Of a DNA stretch of 59,029 nt, positions 51,501-53,990 are shown piece by piece. How positions within the stretch are numbered: the first letter of the stretch is position 1; each line of letters begins with the position of its first letter. A program made the position numbers and the translations under genes. Source of the stretch: Tubiluchus corallicola (taxonomy: Eukaryota > Priapulida > Priapulimorpha > Priapulimorphida > Tubiluchidae); the NCBI GenBank assembly GCA_030141605.1, contig JAQGDQ010001155.1:1-59029 (forward strand), read 5' to 3'. Below the pieces are notes generated by a model. The model was not told where the DNA came from. It saw only the letters and a program-made list of their open reading frames with translations, and ran no database searches.

Positions 51501-51804
51501 GCTTCAGAAAATTTTTAGCTATTGTTTTAATACTCAGTAAAATGGAACAAACATGCGATACGTAATTTTAATGTTGTAATTTGTAATTGTAATTTTAAAA
51601 AAAAACAAACATACGAAAGTTTATACATGAACTTGATAAAATCCTAAACAAGAATATTGTTTCGCTTAGTGTTTGGCTCTTTATGACTACAATCCGACAA
51701 TACAGTCGACAAAAGAGCAGCCAGGTAATCAGCTGGAGCTGAAAGAGGGTGACCTGGTCACGTTGTACGGCTCCGTGAGAACCGATGGATTTTTTAAAGC
51801 ACAG
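4824..51804 (+). CDS. RIM-BP-like giant coiled-coil/SH3/FN3 protein, 25 exons chained
   Basis: Twenty-five exons joined in frame give about 2,644 residues. Most introns are phase 0; the phased pairs (exons 12/13, 14/15, 16/17) match exactly. The order is coiled coil (residues 1-1,720), Pro/Ser linker (about 1,720-1,920, SxIP motif), coiled coil (about 1,920-2,270), SH3 (about 2,367-2,430), one FN3 (about 2,485-2,580), and the start of a second SH3 (2,601-2,644). SH3-1 has ELPL-like [15 protein letters not shown] and GLVPGNY. SH3-2 has ALYDYNP and DGFFKA. Both follow the RIM-binding-protein pattern, and the FN3 between them fits. Known RIM-BPs link RIM to calcium channels at active zones, and RIMBP3 acts at the sperm manchette; the function here is inferred only. 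Vertebrate RIM-BPs have three SH3 and two or three FN3 domains and a shorter coiled coil, so this is an unusual or divergent member. The 5' end and exact 3' end are not resolved. Confidence 0.8.
5092..5244 (+). CDS. Coiled-coil gene, exon 2 (51 codons)
   Basis: Acceptor tttctgtttcag, donor gtaaat. Encodes [14 protein letters not shown] and further heptad-like sequence ([12 protein letters not shown]). Confidence 0.85.
5335..5650. repeat. Dispersed repeat, copy 1 (partner at 17200-17500)
   Basis: About 315 bp matching 17200-17500 in the same orientation. Shared blocks include cttaactacaaccgtcac, gagtgatttactagcagga and aactgttaaaactgttac. Both copies sit in introns of the same gene within about 100 bp of an exon. 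No clear TIR or tail was found, so the class is unknown. Confidence 0.65.
5935..6494 (-). mobile_element. 5S-rRNA-headed SINE (SINE3-like)
   Basis: On the minus strand the element starts with a 5S rRNA-like head (6382-6494) and continues into a GC-rich body unlike its AT-rich surroundings. It ends near ggatgccaaccaac, followed by a tail with acaactata-like repeats. A similar acaactata sequence lies next to the head, so a target-site duplication of about 10 bp is possible. The GC-rich open frames here on both strands are SINE sequence, not genes. Confidence 0.7.
6382..6494 (-). rRNA. 5S rRNA-derived sequence (pseudogene / SINE head)
   Basis: The minus strand matches animal 5S rRNA along most of its length: caccggttctcgtctgatca, gttaagcaacg, cctggttgatacttggatgg, gtgaccgcct and ggtgctgtaggc at the 3' end. 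The 5' strand of the closing helix is not conserved and several internal bases differ, so a functional 5S gene is unlikely. It carries the internal promoter region (A box and C box area) expected to drive a SINE. Confidence 0.75.
6901..7047 (+). CDS. Coiled-coil gene, exon 3 (49 codons)
   Basis: Acceptor with a long T tract (tttttttcag), donor gtaaac. Encodes [13 protein letters not shown], then a more acidic, less helical end ([11 protein letters not shown]). Confidence 0.85.
7520..8013. mobile_element. hAT-type MITE, TTCGAA-rich family, copy 1
   Basis: Bounded by an 8-bp target duplication, gcttgcaa (7512-7519) and gcttgcga (8014-8021), one mismatch. The right end, read outward-in, is taggggtgagcattcg, and the left end is a degenerate counterpart. 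Both terminal thirds are dominated by variants of gaattcgattcgaa. Related sequence lies at about 45480-46345 and 53325-53680. Confidence 0.7.
8405..8612. repeat. 32-bp minisatellite, about 6-7 copies
   Basis: Unit contains ccattgttttgtggcattt followed by cattgtcattt, with minor variants (cgttg, gtaat). Confidence 0.95.
8923..9135 (+). CDS. Coiled-coil gene, exon 4 (71 codons)
   Basis: Acceptor cattgtttcag, donor gtaagt. Begins [16 protein letters not shown] and continues into charged helix ending SIDLAAK. Confidence 0.9.
9257..10378. mobile_element. Long-TIR element, family A, copy 2
   Basis: The terminal sequences aaaggacaagaaaagggg (left) and ccctttctttccctttaa (right) are inverted. Much of the interior is also inverted: blocks near 9780-9950 recur reversed near 9940-10080 (gtataaaacgtgtgaattta and the caagaaaac block). 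Related to 2676-3130 and about 19690-20160. It has no coding capacity. Confidence 0.6.
10893..11063 (+). mobile_element. Small TIR element carrying internal TTAGGG-like repeats, copy 1
   Basis: A core of ggattagggttagg variants (10930-11040) is flanked by inverted ends, ttctccatacaca on the left and tgtgtggagaa on the right. The same arrangement is present in reverse at 44043-44157, so the telomere-like repeat belongs to a mobile or dispersed element and is not a chromosome end. Confidence 0.65.
11152..11591. mobile_element. piggyBac-type MITE, copy 1
   Basis: TTAA at both ends (11152-11155 and 11588-11591), with inverted ends beginning ccctttca. Each end also carries gtatcccgtgggatac-like near-palindromes. 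About 90% alike by eye to 20212-20675 in the opposite orientation. TTAA target sites and CCC-starting TIRs are the hallmark of piggyBac elements. Confidence 0.8.
11687..11887 (+). CDS. Coiled-coil gene, exon 5 (67 codons)
   Basis: Acceptor cttattacag, donor gtaatg. Encodes [16 protein letters not shown], then [18 protein letters not shown], a strong heptad stretch, and a Cys-containing tail. Confidence 0.9.
11957..12240 (-). mobile_element. tRNA-headed SINE, copy with intact head
   Basis: Read on the minus strand: an A-box-like agccaagtggtcacggcg near 12215, a B-box-like ggttcaatactc near 12115, then a tail with ggctgtttacc and tctgctagttcagtggctc. A (GACT)n run at 12127-12168 lies inside the head. 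At least six other copies or fragments occur in the window, at 14470-14650, 19430-19640, 41690-41830, 44400-44590, 48370-48520 and 51920-53046. Confidence 0.65.
12600..13278. repeat. Tetranucleotide microsatellite (ATTC)n / (ACTC)n
   Basis: About 680 bp. ATTC repeats at 12600-12715, ACTC at 12834-12925, then mixed ATTC and atcaatcc blocks to 13278. Open frames reading Ser-Phe-Ile-His repeats are artefacts. Confidence 0.97.
13279..14469. other. Intron sequence with hAT-like ends
   Basis: No exon found. Two short blocks, ccctaaatccgccattgc (about 13708) and ccttaaatccgccactg (about 14011), resemble the outer ends of hAT elements, and a C-homopolymer tract lies at about 13994. Boundaries and target duplications were not resolved. 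Confidence 0.4.
14470..14650 (+). mobile_element. tRNA-SINE fragment
   Basis: Contains the B-box-like gggttcaatactcg, then ttctggctgtttacc and ctactgctggttcagta, matching the body of the SINE at 11957-12240 in the opposite orientation. Confidence 0.55.
15290..15851 (+). pseudogene. LINE 3' end with frameshift (CR1/L2/RTE-like)
   Basis: Two overlapping frames give a broken protein end. The first (from 15300) contains [14 protein letters not shown]; the second, from about 15500, contains [18 protein letters not shown]. Together they match the usual C-terminal signature of many LINE ORF2s, H-NTR...N...G...W-x-S(L/I)P. The frame changes near 15500, so the copy is broken. It ends in an attcataattcataattca tail at about 15830-15850. 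Confidence 0.65.
15852..17070. other. Intron sequence, no gene seen
   Basis: AT-rich intron between exons 5 and 6. A short ttaggttaggttaggttagg stretch lies at about 16077. No exon, RNA gene or bounded element recognised. Confidence 0.5.
17071..17127 (+). CDS. Coiled-coil gene, exon 6 (19 codons)
   Basis: Acceptor tgtcctatag, donor gtatga. Small phase-0 exon encoding [19 protein letters not shown]. The leading Met is internal. Short, but its composition and frame fit the neighbours. Confidence 0.75.
17200..17500. repeat. Dispersed repeat, copy 2
   Basis: Matches 5335-5650 over about 300 bp in the same orientation, lying between exons 6 and 7. See copy 1. Confidence 0.65.
17559..17735 (+). 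CDS. Coiled-coil gene, exon 7 (59 codons)
   Basis: Acceptor gattttttgcag, donor gtagag. Begins [14 protein letters not shown] and ends [10 protein letters not shown], a typical heptad-bearing helix. Confidence 0.9.
17831..18282. mobile_element. TIR MITE of unclear superfamily
   Basis: The left end gcgcattcagattggcgag and the right end (reversed) ggcacgttcagagtagcgag are inverted repeats. The interior is made of repeated gagttactct / agagtaactcgc inverted blocks. Possible short TA/TAA target duplication. PIF/Harbinger-like elements are one option. Confidence 0.5.
18412..19253. repeat. 42-bp minisatellite, about 20 copies
   Basis: Unit includes ttggtgtgaacc, tctgccgtcatatata and gatcagattg. 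Alternating tctgcc/actgcc and tttg/tgtg variants suggest multi-unit duplications. Because 42 is a multiple of three, long open frames exist on both strands; they are artefacts. Confidence 0.97.
19430..19640 (+). mobile_element. tRNA-SINE fragment
   Basis: Body/tail match: gacacctctgctggttcagt followed by tctcatcttagatgc. The 5' part is diverged. Confidence 0.45.
19690..20160. mobile_element. Long-TIR element, family A, diverged copy 3
   Basis: Shares cagtaacgctctataaaacg, the gtttgaaaaaataatcaaag block and the caagacaacc/aagcttaaaaaattcgtc region with 9257-10378. The outer ends are less clear (ttcttatcctttaa at right). Confidence 0.5.
20212..20675. mobile_element. piggyBac-type MITE, copy 2
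   Basis: TTAA at 20212-20215 and 20672-20675, with inverted ends ttaaccctttca. Opposite orientation to, and closely similar to, 11152-11591 (shared acagatcagcgtagcatgca block, reversed). Confidence 0.82.
20970..21592. repeat. 47-bp minisatellite, about 13 copies
   Basis: Unit: ggtttgacccacgcttagta, then gacacacgtgg, then tctaactttcttatac. Left copies are diverged (aaacaaatgg variants). The right six are nearly identical, consistent with recent expansion from the right side. Confidence 0.95.
22120..22990. repeat. Degenerate CTGA/ATTAACTGA-rich region
   Basis: Decayed tetranucleotide-like sequence built from ctgactgattaactg variants. It is interrupted at about 22595-22790 by unrelated AT-rich DNA that begins with a ttaatttaatttaat run, possibly the reversed tail of a LINE 3' end. 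Confidence 0.6.
23417..23896. mobile_element. hAT MITE, copy 1
   Basis: A perfect 8-bp target duplication, gtttagat, flanks it (23409-23416 and 23897-23904). The ends cagggtgtgcaaactgc and (reversed) caggggtgtgcaaatta are inverted repeats. Internal cggcccg-rich ends and an 8-bp duplication are typical of hAT elements. Near-identical to 45735-46247. Confidence 0.9.
24005..24303 (+). mobile_element. Possible solo LTR of an LTR retrotransposon
   Basis: Begins tgttaaac and ends ctaaaaca, contains a TATA-like gatatataaaccc at about 24135 and an aataaa at about 24250, followed by a T-rich region. This order (TATA, polyA signal, TG...CA) fits an LTR. No matching 5-bp target duplication or internal retroviral-type genes were seen, so the boundaries are tentative. 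Confidence 0.4.
24304..25319. other. Intron sequence, no feature seen
   Basis: AT-rich DNA inside the intron between exons 7 and 8. No exon, RNA gene or bounded repeat recognised. Confidence 0.45.
25320..26030. repeat. (CTAAT)n pentanucleotide satellite
   Basis: A degenerate left half, then a perfect run of the pentamer from about 25685 to 25990 (about 60 copies), then decayed copies. It ends about 130 bp before exon 8. Confidence 0.97.
26162..26239 (+). CDS. Coiled-coil gene, exon 8 (26 codons)
   Basis: Acceptor gtatttgcag, donor gtatta. Encodes [20 protein letters not shown] and a short remainder. Small but in frame. Confidence 0.8.
27345..27530. repeat. (GAT)n microsatellite
   Basis: Two GAT runs (27345-27375 and about 27430-27520). 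Poly-Asp, poly-Met and poly-Ser frames here are artefacts. Confidence 0.97.
28181..28390 (+). CDS. Coiled-coil gene, exon 9 (70 codons)
   Basis: Acceptor gcaattttag, donor gtgcga. Encodes [18 protein letters not shown] and a long Lys/Glu/Gln helix ending LQQLKCARE. Confidence 0.9.
28448..28785. repeat. Degenerate ~29-bp minisatellite, about 12 copies
   Basis: Unit resembles gtcaagtaacatcaaggaat followed by ataaaggat, with many substitutions. It starts 58 bp after exon 9. From about 28900 to 29080 the sequence holds diverged reversed relatives (cttgatacttctttgatgct), so the region may be partly palindromic. Confidence 0.75.
29221..29600. mobile_element. pogo/Tigger-like MITE, copy 1
   Basis: The ends catatctcgatttgccggac and (reversed) gatatctcggtttgccggac are inverted repeats, and TA dinucleotides flank both ends (29219-29220, 29599-29600). 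TA target sites and cctcg-type ends fit Tc1/mariner-pogo elements. It ends 58 bp before the giant exon. Confidence 0.75.
29658..33077 (+). CDS. Coiled-coil gene, exon 10: giant 3,420-bp exon (1,140 codons)
   Basis: Acceptor attgtttgcag, donor gtaact. The frame is fully open and phase 0 at both ends. The whole exon is Glu/Lys/Leu/Gln-rich heptad sequence with very few Pro residues, so a near-continuous coiled coil is expected, with possible breaks at Ser/Pro/Asp patches near the start ([15 protein letters not shown]). A recurring module of the type LE-x-SE-xx-L-xx-RV-xx-LE appears many times in the 31.5-32.4 kb part (for example [18 protein letters not shown]). All open frames on the opposite strand are shadows. 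Confidence 0.97.
33136..33758. mobile_element. piggyBac-type MITE, second family
   Basis: TTAA at 33136-33139 and 33755-33758. The ends ttaacccttatatggtcac and (reversed) ttaacccttatgggtcacc are inverted repeats. The internal sequence differs from 11152-11591. A G-homopolymer tract lies at about 33181-33190. It starts 58 bp after the giant exon, so an element sits close to each side of that exon. Confidence 0.8.
34201..34554 (+). CDS. Coiled-coil gene, exon 11 (118 codons)
   Basis: Acceptor ttacttttag, donor gtaagt. Begins [15 protein letters not shown] and ends [12 protein letters not shown] Lys-Ser-Pro-Tyr segment ([12 protein letters not shown]) marks a probable break in the helix. Confidence 0.95.
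34555..35676. other. Intron 11, left part: no + strand exon seen
   Basis: AT-rich. A diverged minus-strand open frame ends here, but without supporting features. See the antisense exon candidate at 35677-35760. Confidence 0.45.
35677..35760 (-). CDS. Possible antisense exon encoding an acidic/Lys-rich peptide
   Basis: On the minus strand, tttgatttgcgcag precedes 28 open codons beginning [14 protein letters not shown] and ending HSTDNE, followed by gtacaa. If not spliced at the GT, the frame runs on for seven more codons to a TAG. The composition resembles tails of chromatin or RNA-binding proteins. No other exon of such a gene was found in the intron, so this may be a nested minus-strand gene, a retained exon relic or chance. 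Confidence 0.3.
35915..36160. repeat. (GGT)n/(GAT)n trinucleotide repeat
   Basis: Imperfect gatggtggtagtagtggtgg with interspersed aatggcagcagaatgg units; some of these are duplicated as ~66-bp blocks. His-rich and Pro-rich frames here are artefacts. Confidence 0.9.
36161..36922. other. Intron 11, right part: nothing recognised
   Basis: AT-rich intron sequence up to exon 12. No exon, RNA gene or bounded element. Confidence 0.45.
36923..37091 (+). CDS. RIM-BP-like gene, exon 12 (phase 0 to 1)
   Basis: Acceptor tcatgtttcag, donor gtaagt. Composition changes from coiled coil to a Ser/Pro/Asn-rich linker: [20 protein letters not shown] and [12 protein letters not shown]. Its last base joins exon 13 in frame. 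Confidence 0.85.
37468..37586 (+). CDS. RIM-BP-like gene, exon 13 (phase 1 to 0)
   Basis: Acceptor gtttttatag, donor gtgtgt. With the base carried from exon 12 it reads [18 protein letters not shown] and ends DPSGRQ. Confidence 0.85.
37736..37985. mobile_element. Possible hAT-like MITE
   Basis: Left end cagtgacatattgcaagc and right end (reversed) agtggcgtagcgggggttt are similar inverted ends. Imperfect 8-bp flanks, gcttatat and acttgtat (6/8). Weak but the layout fits a hAT element. Confidence 0.35.
38532..38635 (+). CDS. RIM-BP-like gene, exon 14 (phase 0 to 2)
   Basis: Acceptor tatgttttcag, donor gtatga. Encodes [17 protein letters not shown] and a proline-rich [12 protein letters not shown] segment, a possible SH3- or WW-binding stretch. 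Joins exon 15 in frame. Confidence 0.85.
38885..40290. repeat. 50-bp minisatellite, about 28 copies, with higher-order structure
   Basis: Unit: gccatgttctaatacaaatt, then ctatggtctattg, then aatggcaaacaatggat. Variant units with ctgttattcatcaaacaatg and tgctcatcaaac recur together about every 280-300 bp (near 38930, 39225, 39535), so blocks of about six units were duplicated as a whole. Lies wholly in intron 14. Confidence 0.95.
40407..40686 (+). CDS. RIM-BP-like gene, exon 15 (phase 2 to 0), SxIP motif
   Basis: Acceptor tcttcacttag, donor gtgtgt. Ser-rich linker ([16 protein letters not shown]) followed by [16 protein letters not shown] in a Pro/Ser/basic setting matches the SxIP motif that binds EB proteins at microtubule plus ends. 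Coiled coil restarts at [16 protein letters not shown]. Confidence 0.9.
40713..41157. repeat. Polypyrimidine tract (TTCTC)n
   Basis: About 445 bp of almost pure C/T on the + strand, built from cttctctc / ttcccttctc units, just downstream of exon 15. Ser/Leu/Phe-rich and Arg/Glu-rich frames on the two strands are artefacts. Confidence 0.97.
41546..41654 (+). CDS. RIM-BP-like gene, exon 16 (phase 0 to 1)
   Basis: Acceptor tcactgacag, donor gtgagg. Encodes [16 protein letters not shown], then a helix ending LLRSRNEE. Its last base joins exon 17. Confidence 0.9.
41690..41830 (+). mobile_element. tRNA-SINE fragment
   Basis: Body/tail match to the SINE family: gacacttctgatggttcact, tgtctcatctt, and gagccaggttcaaagccc near the end. 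Confidence 0.45.
41887..42698. mobile_element. TIR MITE family B, copy 1 (internally duplicated)
   Basis: The left end has cgtccataagtcggcacttaa and the right end gccgacttatggacggtttt, a perfect inverted core. The first ~150 bp (attcacatatcctgaatctc region) is present twice in tandem. The right TIR ends about 20 bp before exon 17. Confidence 0.75.
42718..42872 (+). CDS. RIM-BP-like gene, exon 17 (phase 1 to 0)
   Basis: Acceptor tttgtttacag, donor gtaata. Reads [18 protein letters not shown] and continues as coiled coil to EKEHAVNE. Confidence 0.9.
42873..43768. other. Intron 17, no feature seen
   Basis: AT-rich sequence without recognised exons or elements. Confidence 0.45.
43769..43936 (+). 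CDS. RIM-BP-like gene, exon 18 (56 codons)
   Basis: Acceptor aactttttag, donor gtaaaa. Encodes [20 protein letters not shown] and ends DHNVLKEE. Confidence 0.9.
44043..44157 (-). mobile_element. Small TIR element carrying TTAGGG-like repeats, copy 2
   Basis: Reverse complement of the arrangement at 10893-11063: cctccacaca at left, CCTAA-type repeats, caaactaattg and tgtgtggagaatt at right. Confidence 0.65.
44400..44590 (-). mobile_element. tRNA-SINE fragment
   Basis: On the minus strand carries the ggttcta/acccgc B-box area, the ttctggctctttacc-like block and tctgctggttcaatgcc, aligning with the SINE at 11957-12240. Confidence 0.5.
44760..44927 (+). CDS. RIM-BP-like gene, exon 19 (56 codons)
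   Basis: Acceptor aaacgttttcag, donor gtacag. Encodes [20 protein letters not shown] and a helix ending GVESQLVEK. Confidence 0.9.
45013..45245. mobile_element. TIR MITE family B, truncated copy 2
   Basis: The left ~230 bp only (tgcttgcatagcaacatcgt to gtcagccattgt). The right TIR is missing. Ends 25 bp before exon 20. Confidence 0.65.
45271..45393 (+). CDS. RIM-BP-like gene, exon 20 (41 codons)
   Basis: Acceptor ttttttgcag, donor gttaga (weak beyond GT). Encodes [19 protein letters not shown] and ends YDAMKST; phase and composition fit the neighbours. Confidence 0.85.
45480..46345. mobile_element. TTCGAA-rich hAT-like element split by a later insertion
   Basis: Left part 45480-45734 (gcattcgatttgaaatgaat, aatccaaatcgaatg) and right part 46248-46345 (ttttgaatcggattcgaatg) resemble the two ends of the element at 7520-8013. 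They are separated by the hAT MITE at 45735-46247. Confidence 0.55.
45735..46247. mobile_element. hAT MITE, copy 2 (nested)
   Basis: Flanked by ttttaaac (45727-45734) and ttttaaat (46248-46255), a 7/8 target duplication. Ends caggggtgtgcaaatt and (reversed) cagggatgtgcaaatta. Very similar to 23417-23896, with an extra short tandem duplication around 45950-46010. Confidence 0.88.
46413..46538 (+). CDS. RIM-BP-like gene, exon 21 (42 codons)
   Basis: Acceptor gaaatttttcag, donor gtaata. Encodes [18 protein letters not shown] and [15 protein letters not shown], ending KLVTE. It begins about 70 bp after the nested mobile elements. Confidence 0.9.
46539..47572. other. Intron 21, no feature seen
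   Basis: AT-rich intron sequence. No exon, RNA gene or bounded repeat recognised. Confidence 0.45.
47573..47692 (+). CDS. RIM-BP-like gene, exon 22 (40 codons)
   Basis: Acceptor ctaatttcacag, donor gtaaga. Encodes [20 protein letters not shown] and ends NVNVVPK, the last helix before the linker to the SH3 domain. Confidence 0.9.
48150..48361 (+). mobile_element. Possible LINE/SINE 3' tail with (CAATTA)n
   Basis: AT-rich stretch ending in gcaattacaattacaattac. Such hexamer-type tails terminate some LINE 3' ends. No coding part. Confidence 0.3.
48370..48520 (-). mobile_element. tRNA-SINE copy
   Basis: On the minus strand, gggtgaccaccggaatgat (A-box area), attctgatgtttacc and gatgcctctgatggttcagt follow the SINE family order. 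Confidence 0.5.
48521..48680 (+). mobile_element. Possible LINE 3' UTR with ttcaa tail
   Basis: gtaattcccctttctact ... aataaattcaattcaattca: an AT-rich 3' UTR-like stretch with a polyA-signal-like aataaa and a pentamer tail, directly after the SINE and ending just upstream of exon 23. Confidence 0.35.
48698..49465 (+). CDS. RIM-BP-like gene, exon 23: SH3-1 and start of FN3 (256 codons)
   Basis: Acceptor acatttttctag, donor gtagag. Begins with a Ser-rich region and an [16 protein letters not shown] helix. An SH3 domain spans exon residues about 101-164: ALYDY-like [41 protein letters not shown]. The Trp typical of many SH3 ligand grooves is replaced by Tyr in NGYL, as in RIM-BP SH3 domains (DGFY). 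A Ser/Gln linker follows, then the first strands of an FN3 domain ([20 protein letters not shown]). Confidence 0.95.
49505..50152. mobile_element. TIR MITE family B, full-length copy 3
   Basis: Ends gtgcttgcatatcaacattg with ccataagtcggc (left) and, reversed, gtgcttgcaaaccaaaaccg with ccataagtcgcc (right): about 33-bp inverted repeats. The internal catatcctgaatctccattt block is shared with the copies at 41887 and 45013. No reliable target duplication, so the superfamily is open. Confidence 0.75.
50378..50608 (+). CDS. RIM-BP-like gene, exon 24: rest of FN3 (77 codons)
   Basis: Acceptor tcatttcag, donor gtaagt. [26 protein letters not shown] and [14 protein letters not shown] give the C-D-E-F-G strand pattern of an FN3 domain. 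The equivalent RIM-BP FN3 has the same V-x-T-x-ALI-x-L layout. Ends in a charged [12 protein letters not shown] linker. Confidence 0.92.
50781..51400. mobile_element. Tigger/pogo-like MITE
   Basis: The ends cagtgttccctctctacttt and (reversed) cagcattccctcacttcgc are inverted, with flanking TA on each side (50779-50780, 51401-51402). The tcgcggactcactgtttcg block near the left end is typical of Tigger-type termini. Confidence 0.78.
51670..51804 (+). CDS. RIM-BP-like gene, exon 25: first two-thirds of SH3-2 (45 codons)
   Basis: Acceptor gtttcgcttag, donor gtgagc. [25 protein letters not shown] and RTDGFFKAQ cover the RT loop, n-Src region and distal area of an SH3 domain. The closing G-x-x-P-x-N-Y strand must come from a later exon. 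This is the last exon I can place with confidence. Confidence 0.9.
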
Positions 51805-51919
51805 GTGAGCAAAAGAGATAAACTCCGTAGGGTTACAGGTAAAATGAGGCTTTTTTTGTGATCTTCTTCGTCGTATGTGAAACTTGCAGAATCTAACATT
51901 TCAATGATGGGGTTAAATT

Positions 51920-53046
51920 ACTGTGTAATGTGGGTGGTTGCGGTAATACCAGAACTTGCCTAATTATGAAGATTGTATTTAAAAAGACACACTGAACCAC
52001 TAGAGGTGTCCTAACTATGTTGGAATGTCAACGTGTCTTAAGTATGTTCGGATGTGAACGTGTCCCAACTATGTTCGGACATGAATGTGTCCTAACTATG
52101 TTCGGATGTGAATGTGTCCTATGTTCGGACATGAATGTGTCCTAGCTATGTTCGGACATGAATGTGTCCTAACTACGTTCGGACGTGAATGTGTCCTATG
52201 TTCGGACATGAATGTGTCCTAACTATGTTTGGACGTGAACGCGTCCCAACTATGTTCAAACGTTCAGATGTGAACATGTCCCAACTATGTTCGGACGTGA
52301 ACGTGTCCCAACTATGTTCGGACGTTCAGATGTGAATGTGTCCCAACTATGTTCGGACGTTCGGACGTGAACGTGCCCCAACTACGTTCGGACGTGAGCG
52401 TGCCCCAACTACGTTCGGACGTGAACGCGCCACAACTACGTTCGGACGTGAACGCGCCACAACTACGTTCGGACGTGAACGCGCCACAACTACGTTCGGA
52501 CGTGAGCGCGCCCCAACTACGTTCGGACGTGAACGCGCCACAACTACGTTCGGACGTGAACGCGCCACAACTACGTTCGGACGTGAACGCGCCACAACTA
52601 CGTTCGGACGTGAACGCGCCACAACTACGTTCGGACGTGAACGCGCCACAACTACGTTCGGACGTGAACGCGCCACAACTACGTTCGGACGTGAACGCGC
52701 CCCAACTACGTTCGGACGTGAACGCGCCCCAACTACGTTCGGACGTGAACGCGCCCCAACTACGTTCGGACGTGAACGCGTCCCAATTACGTTCGGACGT
52801 GAACGCGCCACAACTACGTTCGGACGTGAACGTGCCCCAACTACGTTCGGACGTGAACGTGCCACAACTACGTTCGGACGTGAACTAAACGTATACCAAC
52901 TATGTTTGGATGTTAATACGTTCTCGCTTTGCAGTGTAAATAGCAGAATTGTTATAGCAAGTGAAACTGCTCAGAGTGAAAATCGAACTTGGTGATCACA
53001 ATCTTGGCGCACACGTCGAGACCACTTGGCTGTTCACTTTGTCCGT
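51920..53046 (-). mobile_element. tRNA-SINE disrupted by an internal satellite
   Basis: Read on the minus strand, a tRNA-like head lies at 52960-53046 (A-box-like cagccaagtggtctcgacg, B-box-like agttcgattttc). The tail block (aggacacctctagtggttca) lies at about 51985-52010. Between them, where normal copies have a single ttcggatga-type segment, is the 27-bp array. The SINE is therefore expanded from about 280 bp to about 1.1 kb. Confidence 0.6.
52010..52900. repeat. 27-bp minisatellite, about 33 copies
   Basis: Unit: acgttcggacgtgaacgcgc then cacaact. Left copies are diverged (atgttcggatgtgaatgtgt), the centre nearly identical. Much more GC-rich and CpG-rich than its surroundings. The long frames on both strands (9-residue repeats) are artefacts of the 27-bp period. 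Confidence 0.97.
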
Positions 53047-53139
53047 AATACTTCTATAGGGAGAAATTTCAAATTGACTTCACTCTGATGACTGCTACTT
53101 CATCACTGTAACTCTTGTGTGGCGCAAATGTTTTTGCAG

Positions 53140-53180
53140 ACCAGGTGTTTTCATTTCGAATTATTTTGTTTTTTACGAAG
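53140..53180 (+). CDS. Candidate exon closing SH3-2 (unproven)
   Basis: Acceptor tgtttttgcag, donor gtgaga, 41 bp. In one frame it reads PGVFISNYFVFYE, strikingly like the last strands of an SH3 domain (G-V-F-P-S-N-Y). That frame is not the one reached by direct splicing from exon 25, so it would need an extra small exon of 3n+2 bases or another donor. Confidence 0.35.
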
Positions 53181-53324
53181 GTGAGAGGAAAACGTGGTTT
53201 AGTTCCGTGCAGTTTTGTTGAGAAGTTATCAGCTGACAAGTCGTAATCAGTAAGTCTAAAATTAACTTGTTTATTGTTTGAAAACAACGTAGATTAATTT
53301 CACGATGTTATTCGTTTTTTAGGG

Positions 53325-53680
53325 ACGAACATCAAACATTATAATTCGATTCGAACCTAAAATTATAGATTCGAATAATTCACCACTTCAATTATGTAGG
53401 TTGTTTGTAATTAATATGTTTGAGACATCTTGTAATCGGCATAATTTACCTGTGATTTCTGTGCACAATTTTTTTAGAAATTGTTAGTATTTGTACTGCA
53501 GAACAAAATCAAGCAATGTGCATGATCTTTGCGAGATCGTTTTTTATGAACGATTCGAAAATACTTAAAACTGAATTCGATTCGGATTCGAAATTTGATT
53601 TCTGTCGAGTTAAAAGATCAAAAATTCAATTCGGTTCAAATTGTTTTTCTGATAAAGAATGCTCACCCTCACCCCCTATC
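53325..53680. mobile_element. TTCGAA-rich hAT-like element, diverged copy
   Basis: ttcgattcgaacctaaaatt, ttcgattcggattcgaaatt and a right end gaatgctcaccctcacc match the family of 7520-8013. No target duplication recognised. Confidence 0.5.
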
Positions 53681-53945
53681 AGTTGCAACCGCATCGCTGG
53701 GACTGTGAAATGCACAGTTCCTACAAGGATTTTCGTAATTTTTTCATGAACTAGGGAATGGCTACAGACACTAAGCTTAATGATTATGTAATGTACAAGT
53801 ATAAAGAAAGAATTAGAGAAAAAAACTCATTATATTGAATGTTATCGATAATATCGAGTGAACATAGGGGGTGCTGTAGTTCCGCAATGCCTACACACAA
53901 GTCGTCACTGATAGTAAACACTTCTTTTTACTTTTTTAATTTTAG

Positions 53946-53990
53946 CGTACTGATGTACAGTGGATAAAGAAGCTTTGTCACGAACACTAG
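53946..53990 (+). CDS. Candidate terminal exon of the RIM-BP-like gene (unproven)
   Basis: Acceptor tttttaattttag. Joined directly to exon 25 in phase 0 it adds 14 codons (RTDVQWIKKLCHEH) and a TAG stop, but would leave SH3-2 without its closing strand. Joined after the 53140-53180 candidate in the SH3-like frame it gives AY then a stop. Both are possible. Confidence 0.3.
   Translation, partial: RTDVQWIKKLCHEH

Noticed and set aside
52336-52995. Open frames of 170-220 codons with 9-residue repeats on three frames
   Set aside because: Product of the 27-bp satellite period. Frames exist on both strands with the same openness.
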